A DNA stretch of 41,434 nucleotides from Actinospineispora acaciae DSM 45401. GTDB lineage: Bacteria > Actinomycetota > Actinomycetes > Mycobacteriales > Pseudonocardiaceae. Below the pieces are notes generated by a model. It had not been told where the DNA came from and did not search any database. It worked only from the letters and a program-made list of their open reading frames with translations. Both the position numbers and the translations under genes were made by a program. The DNA lies in NCBI RefSeq assembly GCF_000620785.1, contig NZ_JIAI01000031.1, positions 1 to 41,434 of the forward strand. The letters are read 5' to 3'. Within the stretch, counting starts at the first letter, position 1. Every line of letters begins with the position of its first letter. Positions 28,911 through 37,249 of the stretch are shown here, piece after piece.

Positions 28911-30133
28911 CAGAACCGACGACCGAACCGACCGAGCCCCGCGCCCCGATCGTGCCGATCACGCCGAGCGGACCCTCGGGCACGCCGATGATCCGCCTCG
29001 ACAAGGTCAGCAAGCACTACCCCGGCCAGCACCGCCCGGCCGTCGCCGAGCTGTCGCTGGACGTCGCCGCCGGCGAGACGGTGGTGCTGTTGGGGCCGTC
29101 GGGATGCGGCAAGACGACGACCCTGCGGCTGATCAACCGGATGACCGAGCCCAGCTCGGGCCGGATCTTTCTCAATGGCGAAGACGTCACCCGGGTCCAT
29201 CCCGACCAGCTGCGCAGGCGCATCGGGTACGTCATCCAGCAGGTCGGGCTGTTCCCGCACATGACGATCGCGGAGAACGTCGGGCTGGTCCCGCGCACGC
29301 TGGGCTGGAGCCGCGAGCGCATCGCCGCGCGCGTCGACGAGCTGCTCGACCTGGTCGGGCTCGAACCGGCCGCCTACCGCCGCCGTTATCCCAAGCAGCT
29401 CTCCGGCGGCCAGCAGCAGCGGGTCGGGGTGGCCCGCGCGCTGGGCGCCGACCCACCGGTGATGCTGATGGACGAGCCGTTCGGCGCGGTCGACCCGATC
29501 ACCCGGGAGCGGCTGCAGGACGAGCTGCTGAACCTGCAGGAGCGGATCCGCAAGACGATCGTGCTGGTCACCCACGACGTCACCGAGGCGGTCAAGGTCG
29601 GCGACCGGATCGCGCTGTTCGGCGAGAACGCGGCGATCGCCCAGTACGACACCCCGGAGCGGATCCTGGCCGCGCCGGCCGACAAGTTCGTCACGGCGTT
29701 CATCGGGTCCGGCGCGGCGATGCGCCGGCTGCGGCTGCACCCGGTCGGTTCGGTGGACCTGGACCCGGTGCACGTGGTCCGCGCGGGGGAGCGGCCCTCG
29801 GACGACGAGGGCTCCGGGCGGCGGCTGCTGGTCGACGACAGCGGGACGGTGCAGGGCTGGCTGCGTCCGATCGACGACCCGGCCAGCGGCGCGAGCCGGG
29901 GCGAGATCGCGGTGGTCCGCTCGGACCAGTGCGTCTACGAGGCGCTGGACGCGATGTTGCGCGCCCGCGACGACATGGCCGCGGTGCTGGACGAGAGCGG
30001 CGCGCCGGTGGGGGTGCTGACCTGGGCGGCGGTGGTGCGCAACCACCTGGCCCACGACCCCGACCCGGAGCCGCCGGACGGCGCCCCGCTGCTGGACCCG
30101 TCGCTGGATCCGTCGCTGGACCCGGAGCGATGA
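28907..30133 (+). CDS. Osmoprotectant ABC transporter ATP-binding protein (OpuCA type)
   Basis: A 408-residue ATPase. Walker A GPSGCGKTT (63-71), Q-loop VIQQVGLFPHMT, signature LSGGQQQRVGVARAL, Walker B VMLMDEPFGAVD and H-loop VTHDVTEA are all intact. The C-terminal third contains a CBS-like region (VYEALDAMLRARDDMAAVLDESGAPVGVLTW), as in OpuCA where CBS modules sense ionic strength; only one clear CBS unit is visible. The tail holds the short repeat LDPSLDPSLDPER. It has a 27-residue Pro/Thr-rich N-terminal extension before the ABC domain. Overlaps both neighbours by ATGA. Confidence 0.93.
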   Translation: MTEPTTEPTEPRAPIVPITPSGPSGTPMIRLDKVSKHYPGQHRPAVAELSLDVAAGETVVLLGPSGCGKTTTLRLINRMTEPSSGRIFLNGEDVTRVHPDQLRRRIGYVIQQVGLFPHMTIAENVGLVPRTLGWSRERIAARVDELLDLVGLEPAAYRRRYPKQLSGGQQQRVGVARALGADPPVMLMDEPFGAVDPITRERLQDELLNLQERIRKTIVLVTHDVTEAVKVGDRIALFGENAAIAQYDTPERILAAPADKFVTAFIGSGAAMRRLRLHPVGSVDLDPVHVVRAGERPSDDEGSGRRLLVDDSGTVQGWLRPIDDPASGASRGEIAVVRSDQCVYEALDAMLRARDDMAAVLDESGAPVGVLTWAAVVRNHLAHDPDPEPPDGAPLLDPSLDPSLDPER

Positions 30134-30909
30134 GCCGCCCGCTCTACCGGGCGGAGGCCGCCCGCGCCACCACCGAGGGCGGCGGCCGGACCGGGGTGAC
30201 CAGCCTGTGGGCCACGCCGGCGCTGCTGCTCGCGGTGCTGGCGGCGCTGTACTTCTACCTGTCCAGGCTCCGGCTCGACACCATCGAGGCGCGCGCGATC
30301 AACCCGGGGGTGATCGGGACGCAGCTGGTCGAGCACCTCGAGCTGGTCGCGGTGTCCACGGTGTTGGTCATCGTGATCGCCGTGCCGCTCGGGGTGCTGC
30401 TCACCCGGCCGCGGCTGCGCCGGTTCGTGCCGGTCCCGATGGCGCTGGCGAACATCGGGCAGGCCGTGCCGACCATCGGGGTGCTGGTGCTGCTGGCGGT
30501 CACCATCGGCATCGGCTTCCAAAAGGCGATCATCGCGCTGGTGCTGGTCTCGGCGCTGTCGGTGCTGCGCAACACCATGGTCGGCATCCAGGGCATCGAC
30601 CCGGCGCTGATCGACGCCGGCCGGGGCATCGGGCTGAGCAAGGCGACGGTGCTGTTCCGGATCGAGCTGCCGCTGGCGGTGCCGGTGATGCTCTCCGGCG
30701 TCCGGGTCGCGCTGATCTTCAACGTCAGCAGCGCCACCCTGGCCGCGTTCACCAACGCCGGCGGGCTCGGCGACCTGATCAACACCGGCATCGCCGTCAA
30801 CCGCACCCCGATCCTGCTCACCGGCAGCGTCCTGACCGCCGTGCTCGCCCTGGCCATCGACTGGCTCGCCGGACTCGCCGAGCGCTTCCTGCGCCCGCAC
30901 GGCCTGTAA
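30130..30909 (+). CDS. Osmoprotectant ABC transporter permease (OpuCD type)
   Basis: A 259-residue permease with an N-terminal cytosolic tail, a first helix (ATPALLLAVLAALYFYL) and the BPD domain containing ALIDAGRGIGLSKATVLFRIELPLAVPVMLSG as the coupling loop (GRGIGLSKATVLFRIELPLA). ISSAT-like VSSATLAAFTNAGGLGDLI is characteristic of betaine/choline permeases. ATG 30130 overlaps the ATPase stop (ATGA). It pairs with the permease at 28266 to form the membrane channel. Confidence 0.9.
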   Translation: MSRPLYRAEAARATTEGGGRTGVTSLWATPALLLAVLAALYFYLSRLRLDTIEARAINPGVIGTQLVEHLELVAVSTVLVIVIAVPLGVLLTRPRLRRFVPVPMALANIGQAVPTIGVLVLLAVTIGIGFQKAIIALVLVSALSVLRNTMVGIQGIDPALIDAGRGIGLSKATVLFRIELPLAVPVMLSGVRVALIFNVSSATLAAFTNAGGLGDLINTGIAVNRTPILLTGSVLTAVLALAIDWLAGLAERFLRPHGL

Positions 30910-30933
30910 ACCCCGCCCGTAAGGAGAACCACA

Positions 30934-31899
30934 ATGCGCCCACAGCTCGCACTGGCCGGAGCGGTCGTCGCCCTGGCCGCCGTGACGTCGGCCTGCTCGC
31001 TGAGCTCCACGGCCAGCGAGGTCAAGCCCGGCAGCCTCGCCGAGGGCGCCTCGCTCAACGGCGCCACGCTGACCGTCGGCTCCAAGGAGTTCACCGAGCA
31101 GCAGATCCTCGGCAAGATCACCGTCCACGCCCTGCGCGCGGCCGGCGCCGAGGTCATCGACCGCACCGGCCTGTCCGGCTCCAACATCGTCCGCACCGCC
31201 CTGCAGAACAAGCAGGTCGACATGTACTGGGAGTACACCGGGACGGCGTGGATCAACTTCCTCAAGCACACCGACCCGGTCCCGGACGCGGCCAAGCAGT
31301 ACGACGAGGTGGCCAAGCAGGACCTCGCCCAGAACCACATCAAGTGGCTCACCCCGACCACGGCGAACAACACCTACGCGCTGGCCGCGAAGACCGAGAC
31401 CGCCAAGCAGCTCGGCGTGGCCAACCTGTCCGACTTCGCCCGGCTGGTGCACGCCAACCCCGCCCAGGCCACCATGTGCGTGGCCAGCGAGTTCGCCGGC
31501 CGCAACGACGGCTGGCCCGGCCTGCAGAAGGCCTACGGCTTCACCGTCGAGCCCGCCCACCTGGCCACCCTGCAGGAGGGCGCGATCTACGACGCGATGG
31601 CCAAGCACAGCCCGTGCAACTTCGGCCAGGCCACCGGCACGGACGGTCGGGTGCTGGCGCTGGGCCTGACCGTGCTCGACGACGACAAGCACTTCTTCCC
31701 GATCTACAACCCGGCGCTCACGCTGCAGGACTCCGTCTACCAGAAGAACCCCGCCCTGGGCCCGATCTTCGAGAAGCTGGCCAAGGCGCTGGACACCCAG
31801 ACGCTGCAGAAGCTCAACGGCGAGGTGGACGTCAAGGGCGGCGACCCGGCGCAGGTCGCCACGGACTGGCTGCAGTCCCAGGGCCTGATCGGCAAGTAG
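30934..31899 (+). CDS. Glycine betaine/choline-type substrate-binding lipoprotein
   Basis: A 321-residue lipoprotein: signal peptide with lipobox-like VTSAC (Cys21), then an OpuAC/OpuCC-type binding fold (TVGSKEFTEQQILGKI; ALQNKQVDMYWEYTGTAW; YNPALTLQDSVYQKNP). The aromatic WEYTG segment belongs to the cage that binds quaternary ammonium groups in this family. AAGGAG lies about 8 nt before ATG 30934. Last gene of the transporter operon. Its stop is followed by one base and then the terminal repeat of a 167-bp MITE-like element. Confidence 0.92.
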   Translation: MRPQLALAGAVVALAAVTSACSLSSTASEVKPGSLAEGASLNGATLTVGSKEFTEQQILGKITVHALRAAGAEVIDRTGLSGSNIVRTALQNKQVDMYWEYTGTAWINFLKHTDPVPDAAKQYDEVAKQDLAQNHIKWLTPTTANNTYALAAKTETAKQLGVANLSDFARLVHANPAQATMCVASEFAGRNDGWPGLQKAYGFTVEPAHLATLQEGAIYDAMAKHSPCNFGQATGTDGRVLALGLTVLDDDKHFFPIYNPALTLQDSVYQKNPALGPIFEKLAKALDTQTLQKLNGEVDVKGGDPAQVATDWLQSQGLIGK

Positions 31900-32066
31900 C
31901 TAAGGCGTGTCCCGTGGATCTATGCCGAGCGAGCGGTGATCCAGATTGTGGCTCGCAAGGCCGAGGAGCCGCCGATACCGGGGTTGTATCGGCGGCGACG
32001 AGAACGCCGCGAGGCGCGATCTGGGCGCCGCGCAGCCGGCTGGATGATCCACGGGACACGCCTTAG
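31900..32066. mobile_element. MITE-like element, 167 bp with 21-bp perfect terminal inverted repeats
   Basis: CTAAGGCGTGTCCCGTGGAT plus C at 31900-31920 is the exact reverse complement of 32046-32066. If the target duplication is TA (C-TA-AGGCG...CGCCT-TA-G), the element is non-autonomous with IS630/Tc1-like or IS5-group ends. Inside is an 11-bp stem (31968-31978 with 31986-31996, loop CGGGGTT). It encodes no transposase. It sits between two convergent genes and supplies the stop codon of the right one, so it may act as a bidirectional terminator. Confidence 0.75.
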
Positions 32067-32251
32067 GTCAGCTGCAGGAACAGCTTGGCCTGCAGCTCGT
32101 TGAGGCGCGGGCCGTGCTCGCGGGCGTGGTGTGCGCAGAACAGGAGCTCGCCGCCGCCGGCCAGGACGACCTTCGCCTGGGCGGTGGCGCCGCACCTGTC
32201 ACAGCGGTCGAGCGGGCTCAGGATCGGCACCGTGGTGATCGAGGTGGGCAT
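32063..32251 (-). CDS. DUF7455-like small zinc-ribbon protein
   Basis: A 62-residue cytosolic protein with the zinc-knuckle pattern DRCDRCGATAQ and a CAHHAREH second half (Cys-X2-Cys and Cys-X-His-His), followed by a basic helix ending in FLQLT. This matches a widespread actinobacterial family of about this length. ATG 32251 gives the family's normal N-terminus (SITTVPILSPLDRCD); no ribosome binding site is visible, and CATCCT 7 nt upstream may be a -10 element. The TAA stop (32063-32065) lies within the MITE terminal repeat. Confidence 0.8.
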   Translation of the reverse strand: MPTSITTVPILSPLDRCDRCGATAQAKVVLAGGGELLFCAHHAREHGPRLNELQAKLFLQLT

Positions 32252-32350
32252 GCTGGGAAGGATGCCCGGCTCGGCGGCGCTCAACCATCGAGCAGCCCCT
32301 ACGGCCGGGGTGGGTGGACCCGCCAATCCGAGGTAGGGCTGACCCCCCGT

Positions 32351-32740
32351 CTACTGCTTGGAGTAGGCGAACGGGCGCACGGCGATGACCACGCGGTCCG
32401 GGGAGTCCGGCGGCGGGGCCGGGTCCGGGCGGCCGTAGCGGTGCGCCAGCTCGACGTAGAACGCGCCCGTCGGGTCCGGCGTGATGCTCTCCACGACGCC
32501 GCGCGCCTGCAGGTAGCGGTAGGGCTTCTCGGGGTCGAGCACGGACAGCGACACGTGCGGGTTGTGCTCGATGTTGCGCAGCTTGGCCCGGCGCGTGGTG
32601 TGGGTGAACCGCAGCAGCTCGCCGTCCCAGGAGAACCACATCGGGGTCACGGCGGGGTTGCCGTCCGGCCTGACGGTGGCCAGGTGCCCGAAGTTCGGCC
32701 GTTCCAGGAGGTCTTCGTATCCGTCCGGGATGTTGGTCAT
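32351..32740 (-). CDS. PPOX-class F420-dependent enzyme
   Basis: A 129-residue split-barrel flavin/deazaflavin-binding protein: FGHLATVRPDGNPAVTPMWFSW at residues 17-38, then RRAKLRNIEHNPHVSLSVLDP and YLQARGVVESIT. These are typical of the actinobacterial FDOR-B group that uses F420 (some members bind FMN or heme). It would reduce an unidentified substrate. ATG 32740 has no ribosome binding site. It is divergent from the AlkB-like gene with only 32 bp between the start codons, so the two promoters overlap. Confidence 0.85.
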   Translation of the reverse strand: MTNIPDGYEDLLERPNFGHLATVRPDGNPAVTPMWFSWDGELLRFTHTTRRAKLRNIEHNPHVSLSVLDPEKPYRYLQARGVVESITPDPTGAFYVELAHRYGRPDPAPPPDSPDRVVIAVRPFAYSKQ

Positions 32741-32772
32741 AAAGCCATCTTGACGCGGTTAGTGTCGAAGGT

Positions 32773-33399
32773 GTGGTAGGTCCGCTGGCGTGGCAGCCGT
32801 CGTTGTTCGGCGGCGGTGACGAGGCGCCGGCGATCGACCCGGGGTTTACCGGGCTGCGCCGTTCCGAGCTGGCGGAGGGCGCGTGGGTGGACGTGGTGCC
32901 GGGCTGGGTGCGGGGTGCGGACGCGCTGTTCGAGACGATGCTGGAGCGGACGCCCTGGCGGGGGCGCGAGGTGCACATGTACGAGCGCACCGTGGTGGAG
33001 CCCCGGCTGACCCACCGGTGGGTGCTCGCGGAGCGGCCGGAGCTGCCGGATCCGGTGCTGGTGCGGATGGCCACGGTGTTGTCCGGCCGGTACGGGGTGG
33101 AGTTCACGCAGGTGGGGGCCAACCTGTACCGGGACGGCGCGGACAGCGTGGCCTGGCACGGCGACCGGGTGGCCCGTGATTTGGAGACCGCGACGGTGGC
33201 GCTGGTGTCGCTGGGCGGCGTACGGCCGTTCCGGTTGCGCCCGGCCGCCGGCGGGCCGTCCGTGCGGTTCCTGCCCGGGCCGGGCGACCTGCTCGTGATG
33301 GGCGGCAGCTGCCAGCGGACCTGGCGGCACTCCGTGCCCAAAGCGCGCACCGCCGCCGCCCGCATCAGCATCCAGTTCCGGCATGCGTACAAGGGGTAG
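32773..33399 (+). CDS. AlkB-like 2-oxoglutarate/Fe(II) dioxygenase
   Basis: A 208-residue oxidative-demethylase-type protein. Metal ligands are His129 and Asp131 (SVAWHGDRVARD) and His186 (TWRHSVPK); Arg197 and Arg203 (RISIQFR, the R-x5-R motif) bind 2-oxoglutarate. NLYRDGADSVAWHGD and SLGGVRPFRLR fit DNA-repair AlkB homologues, so direct reversal of alkylated bases is likely. GTG 32773 has TAGTGT 7 nt upstream and only a poor ribosome binding site, which suggests a leaderless mRNA. A large nested inverted repeat begins at its last base. Confidence 0.87.
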   Translation: MVGPLAWQPSLFGGGDEAPAIDPGFTGLRRSELAEGAWVDVVPGWVRGADALFETMLERTPWRGREVHMYERTVVEPRLTHRWVLAERPELPDPVLVRMATVLSGRYGVEFTQVGANLYRDGADSVAWHGDRVARDLETATVALVSLGGVRPFRLRPAAGGPSVRFLPGPGDLLVMGGSCQRTWRHSVPKARTAAARISIQFRHAYKG

Positions 33400-33470
33400 C
33401 CCGCACACCCACTTCGTACGTCGCACACGCGCTGAAGCAGGTGTGCCGGGCACGAACCGGGTGTGCGGGC
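33399..33470. terminator. Nested inverted repeats between convergent genes
   Basis: GCCCGCACACCC (33399-33410) pairs perfectly with GGGTGTGCGGGC (33459-33470); inside, GCACAC (33423-33428) pairs with GTGTGC (33441-33446). The structure lies between the AlkB-like gene and the convergent small secreted-protein gene and is likely a bidirectional terminator. Confidence 0.65.
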
Positions 33471-33480
33471 GATCAGATGG

Positions 33481-33726
33481 CTAGCGCTTGACGATCACTT
33501 CGCGGCCGTTGTGGGGGCCGCCTTCGCAGCGGCGGGTTCGGTGGTCGTTGCGGTCGATCACGATGCGGCCGTGGTCGCGGGTGCACTGGTCGTCGTTGAT
33601 CTGGATTGGACCGTGCGGGGGGCGGGGCGGGTCGGCCCAGGCGGAGGTGGTCGTCAGGGCGACGGCACCGAACGCGACGGCGACGGGGAGCAGCCCGCGC
33701 AGGGCCAGCGATGATCTGCGTGACAT
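33481..33726 (-). CDS. Small secreted protein
   Basis: An 81-residue protein with a signal peptide (basic MSRRSSLALRG, hydrophobic LLPVAVAFGAVALTT, probable cleavage after AWA at about residue 32). The mature part is about 49 residues with two Cys (DDQCTRDHG and RRCEGGPHNG) and many Asp, Arg and His residues. ATG 33726 is preferred over an earlier in-frame codon at 33777 because it gives a proper signal peptide and has AAGGGA upstream. No family recognised. Confidence 0.6.
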   Translation of the reverse strand: MSRRSSLALRGLLPVAVAFGAVALTTTSAWADPPRPPHGPIQINDDQCTRDHGRIVIDRNDHRTRRCEGGPHNGREVIVKR

Positions 33727-33896
33727 GGAGGTCCCTTTCTTTCGGGGGAGTGCGCCTTTGGCGCGGTGCGGAGTCAAACGGGCGAAGCTGGGAGTGGGCT
33801 GGGCCCGCGGTGCGGCGGGGCTGAAAGTGGGGGTTCTCAGCGGGGGTTCAGGTTTGGTCCATCTCTCGTCCAGCGTGCCCGTCGAGGCTGGTTGGC

Positions 33897-35840
33897 ATGA
33901 TCGAGACAGTCATCTCGCCCGTACGAGCCCGACCTCGGTGGGAGCGGCCCGCGCTCGGTGGGCTGCTGGCCGTGACGGCGGTGGGCTACCTGTGGGGGTT
34001 GGGGGCGTCCGGGTGGGCGAACTCGTACTACGCCGCCGCGGTGCAGGCCGGGACGTGGTCCTGGAAGGCGTTGCTGTTCGGGTCGTTGGATCCCGGGAAC
34101 GTGATCACGGTGGACAAGCCGCCGGCGGCGCTGTGGGTGATGGGGCTGTCGGGGCGGCTGTTCGGGTTCTCGGCGTGGTCGATGTTGCTGCCGCAGGCGG
34201 TCATGGGGGTGGCCTCGGTCGCGTTGCTGTACGCGGCGGTGCGGCGGTGGTCGGGGGCGGGGGTGGCGCTCGGCGCGGCGGCGGTGCTGGCGTTCACGCC
34301 GGCGGCGGTGCTGGTGTTTCGGTACAACAACCCGGACGCGCTGCTGGTGCTGCTCATGGTCGCGGCCGGTTACACGACCGTGCGGGCGATCGATGCGGCG
34401 GGGAGGCGGGCCGGGACGCGGTGGGTGTTGGCCACGGGCGTGCTGCTGGGTTTCGGGTTCCTGGCCAAGATGCTGCAGGTCATGCTGGTGGTGCCGGCGC
34501 TGGTGGGGGTGTACCTGCTGGTCGCGGACGTGAGCTGGCGGCGGCGGGTCGGGCAGCTCGCCGGGGCGGCGGTGGCGATGGTCGTCTCGGCGGGGTGGTA
34601 CGTCGCGTTGGTGGAGCTGTGGCCGGCGTCGTCGCGGCCGTACATCGGCGGTTCGAAGGGCAACTCGCTGCTGGAGCTGGCGCTGGGCTACAACGGGCTG
34701 GGGCGCATCTTCGGCCGGGGTGGGGGACCGCGGCCTGGGCCTGGACCCGTCGGCGGACCCACGCAGGGGCCTGGGCCGGGCGATCCGCACGTCGTGATTC
34801 TCGGCCCGGGAGGCCCGGGGTTCGGGCGGTCGCCGGGGATCGCCCGGATGTTCAACCCGGACTTCGGCGGGAACATCGGGTGGCTGCTGCCGGCCGCGGT
34901 GCTCGCGCTGGTGGCCGGGCTGTGGCTGACCAGGCGGGCGCCCAGGACGGACCGGACCAGGGCCGGGTTGGTGCTCTGGGGCCTGTGGTTGTTGGTGCAC
35001 GGCGCGGTGTTCAGCTTCATGGGCGGCATCGTCCACCCGTACTACGTGGCGGCGATGGCGCCCGGGCTGGCCGGTGTGCTGGCCGTCGGCGGCGGGCAGG
35101 TGTGGGCGCGGCGGGAGCATCCGGCGGCGCGCGGCGTGCTCGCGGCCGGTGTGCTGGGTACGGCGGTCACGGGTGTCGTGCTGTTGGGGCGGACGCCGGA
35201 GTTCCTGCCGTGGCTGTGCTACGCGGTGCTCGGCGGCGCGGGCCTGGCGGTGGCGTTGTTGCTGGTGCGGCACCGGGGCAGGTGGGTCATGGTGGTCGCG
35301 CTGGTAGCGGTGGTGGCGGTGGCCGGCGGGGCCGTCGGGTACTCGGCGGACACCGCGCTGAGGGCGTATCGGGGTGGGGTCATCTCGGCCGGGCCGGCGA
35401 ACGGCCTGGACATGCCCGGCGCTCCGGGTGCCCCCGGCGCTCCCGGTGTCGCCCGGGGCGGGCCGGGTGCCGCGGTCGTCGACGATCCCGCGCTGGTCGC
35501 GCTGCTGCGGTCGGCGGGGACCAGGTGGGCGGCGGCCGCCGTCGGTTCGGACGACGCGGGCGGGCTGGCGCTGGCCAGTGGCACGGCGGTGATGGACATC
35601 GGCGGGTTCAACGGCAGCGACCCGGCCCCCACGCCGGAGCAGTTCCAGGACTGGGTGGCGCGCGGCGAGGTCCGCTACTTCGTCAGCCCGCACCAGACGC
35701 ACACCCCGCCGCGCGGCGCGGGCGGCGAGCTGACGGCGGGGCAGCGCATCGAGGACTGGGTCCGCGCGCACTACCGGGCGACCACGATGGGCGACTACAC
35801 CGTCTACGACCTCAGCTCGCCGCCGGCAGCCGGACGGTGA
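33897..35840 (+). CDS. GT39/ArnT-like membrane glycosyltransferase
   Basis: A 647-residue polytopic protein with about a dozen helices. The first extracytoplasmic loop contains NSYYAAAVQAGTWSWKALLFG and the following DPGNVITVDKPPAALWV, which fits the Asp-containing catalytic loop of dolichyl/polyprenyl-phosphate-dependent transferases; VFRYNNPDALLVLLM and GFGFLAKMLQ are typical of actinobacterial members. A Gly/Pro-rich insert (around residues 275-320, GRGGGPRPGPGPVGGPTQ) and a C-terminal soluble domain after the last helix are also typical. It probably glycosylates cell-envelope polymers or proteins. Its 3' end overlaps the convergent kinase gene by 29 bp. Confidence 0.85.
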   Translation: MIETVISPVRARPRWERPALGGLLAVTAVGYLWGLGASGWANSYYAAAVQAGTWSWKALLFGSLDPGNVITVDKPPAALWVMGLSGRLFGFSAWSMLLPQAVMGVASVALLYAAVRRWSGAGVALGAAAVLAFTPAAVLVFRYNNPDALLVLLMVAAGYTTVRAIDAAGRRAGTRWVLATGVLLGFGFLAKMLQVMLVVPALVGVYLLVADVSWRRRVGQLAGAAVAMVVSAGWYVALVELWPASSRPYIGGSKGNSLLELALGYNGLGRIFGRGGGPRPGPGPVGGPTQGPGPGDPHVVILGPGGPGFGRSPGIARMFNPDFGGNIGWLLPAAVLALVAGLWLTRRAPRTDRTRAGLVLWGLWLLVHGAVFSFMGGIVHPYYVAAMAPGLAGVLAVGGGQVWARREHPAARGVLAAGVLGTAVTGVVLLGRTPEFLPWLCYAVLGGAGLAVALLLVRHRGRWVMVVALVAVVAVAGGAVGYSADTALRAYRGGVISAGPANGLDMPGAPGAPGAPGVARGGPGAAVVDDPALVALLRSAGTRWAAAAVGSDDAGGLALASGTAVMDIGGFNGSDPAPTPEQFQDWVARGEVRYFVSPHQTHTPPRGAGGELTAGQRIEDWVRAHYRATTMGDYTVYDLSSPPAAGR

Positions 35841-37236
35841 CCCGGGTGCCGGCCTCCGGGGTGGTGTCGAAGTCGATCGTGCCACCGTGCCCGCTGACCA
35901 GCGTGTCCACGATCGACAACCCCAGACCGGAGCCACCGCGCGCCCTGGTCCGCGCGGTGTCCGCGCGCCAGAACCTGTCGAACACGTGCGCGGCCTGCCG
36001 AGGGGTCAGGCCGGGGCCGTCGTCCGCGACCTCCACCCGCACCTCGGTGTCGGTCGTGCTCACCCGGACCCGGATCGGGCCGCCGGGCCGGGTGTGCACC
36101 GCCGCGTTGGTGAGCAGGTTGAACAGCACCTGCAGGAGCTGGTCGCGGTCGCCGCGCACCACCGCGCCCGGGCGGGCGTCCAGGCTGACCTCCCGGTCGG
36201 GATGCGCCGCGCGGATGTCCGCGACCGCGTCGGCGGCCAGCTCGTCCACCGCCACCGGCTCGTCGCGGCACGGGCGGCCGTTGCGGGTGTTCGACGAGCG
36301 GGCGAGCGTCAGCAGGTCCTCGACCAGGCGGGACATCCTGGCCCCCTCGTCGGTCATCCGGCGCAGCGCGTCCGCCGACTCCGGGTCGCGCTGGACGCCG
36401 TCGCGGCGTTCCCGCAGGCCGATCAGCTCGGCGTAGCCGCGCAGCGAGGTCAGCGGGGTGCGCAGCTCGTGCGAGGCGTCGGCCAGGAACTGCCGCATCC
36501 GCTGCTCGCTGTCCTGGCGGCCGGCGACCTCGGTCTGCACGGCGGTGAGCATGGTGTTGAACGCCTCGGCGAGCTGGCCGACCTCGGTGCCGGCCGGCGC
36601 CGCCGGCACCCGCCGGCCCAGCCCGCCGCGCCCGGTGGAGACCTCCTCGGCGACGGCGCGGGCGGTGCCGGTCACCCGGGACAGCGGGCGGATGCCCCAC
36701 CGCACCGCCCAGAGCCCGACCACGCCGGTGCAGGCCAGCGCGATCCCGCCGACCAGCAGCTCGAGCATCAGCAGCCGGTTCAGGGTGGCGTCCACGTCGT
36801 CCAGCGAGATCGCCACCACCTGGTACCCGCCGCCCGGGCTGGGCCGTGCCAGCGCCCGCGCGGCGACGCCCTGGTCGTCGGTGATCAGCGTCGGGCGGTC
36901 CCGGTCGACGATCACCCGGACGTTGTCCGACGGCGACGGGCGCAGCGGCCGGGACAGCAGGTTCACCACGCACGGGCCGAGCGGCTCGCCGCCGGAGTCC
37001 AGCCGCACCACCAGGAACGGCCGGTGCGGCGTGGGCGGCGGCGGGGGCGGCGGGAGGTCGCCGTCGGACCGGTAGCAGACCCGGTCCACCAGGTCGGGCG
37101 GGGTGGCCACCAGCTGGTTGTCCACCCGGGAGACCAGGAACGCGCGCAGCGCCACGTAGGTGATCGTGGAGACGGTCCCGATCGCCACCCCGACCAGGAG
37201 CATCACCGCGATGACCATCCGGGCGCGCAGGCTCAC
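35812..37236 (-). CDS. Sensor histidine kinase, EnvZ/OmpR class
   Basis: A 474-residue kinase. First transmembrane helix at about 8-30, an extracytoplasmic sensor (about 31-155) with a run of seven prolines, second helix at about 156-180, HAMP (GIRPLSRVTGTARAVAEEVS), dimerisation box FLADASHELRTPLTSLRGY with His256, and HATPase domain (LFNLLTNAAVH, VADDGPGLTPRQA, GGSGLGLSIVDTLVSGHGG). The pattern is like TcrY/TrcS-type actinobacterial kinases. The start is GTG 37236, 13 bp after the regulator stop. It converges on the GT39 gene and overlaps its end. Confidence 0.93.
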   Translation of the reverse strand: MSLRARMVIAVMLLVGVAIGTVSTITYVALRAFLVSRVDNQLVATPPDLVDRVCYRSDGDLPPPPPPPTPHRPFLVVRLDSGGEPLGPCVVNLLSRPLRPSPSDNVRVIVDRDRPTLITDDQGVAARALARPSPGGGYQVVAISLDDVDATLNRLLMLELLVGGIALACTGVVGLWAVRWGIRPLSRVTGTARAVAEEVSTGRGGLGRRVPAAPAGTEVGQLAEAFNTMLTAVQTEVAGRQDSEQRMRQFLADASHELRTPLTSLRGYAELIGLRERRDGVQRDPESADALRRMTDEGARMSRLVEDLLTLARSSNTRNGRPCRDEPVAVDELAADAVADIRAAHPDREVSLDARPGAVVRGDRDQLLQVLFNLLTNAAVHTRPGGPIRVRVSTTDTEVRVEVADDGPGLTPRQAAHVFDRFWRADTARTRARGGSGLGLSIVDTLVSGHGGTIDFDTTPEAGTRVTVRLPAAS

Positions 37237-37249
37237 GGCCGACCCGCGC

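Noticed and set aside
35395..35470. Short Pro/Gly/Ala tandem repeat in the GT39 C-terminal region
   Set aside because: The GAPGAPGAPG-like run is a low-complexity linker within the coding frame, not a separate repeat element.
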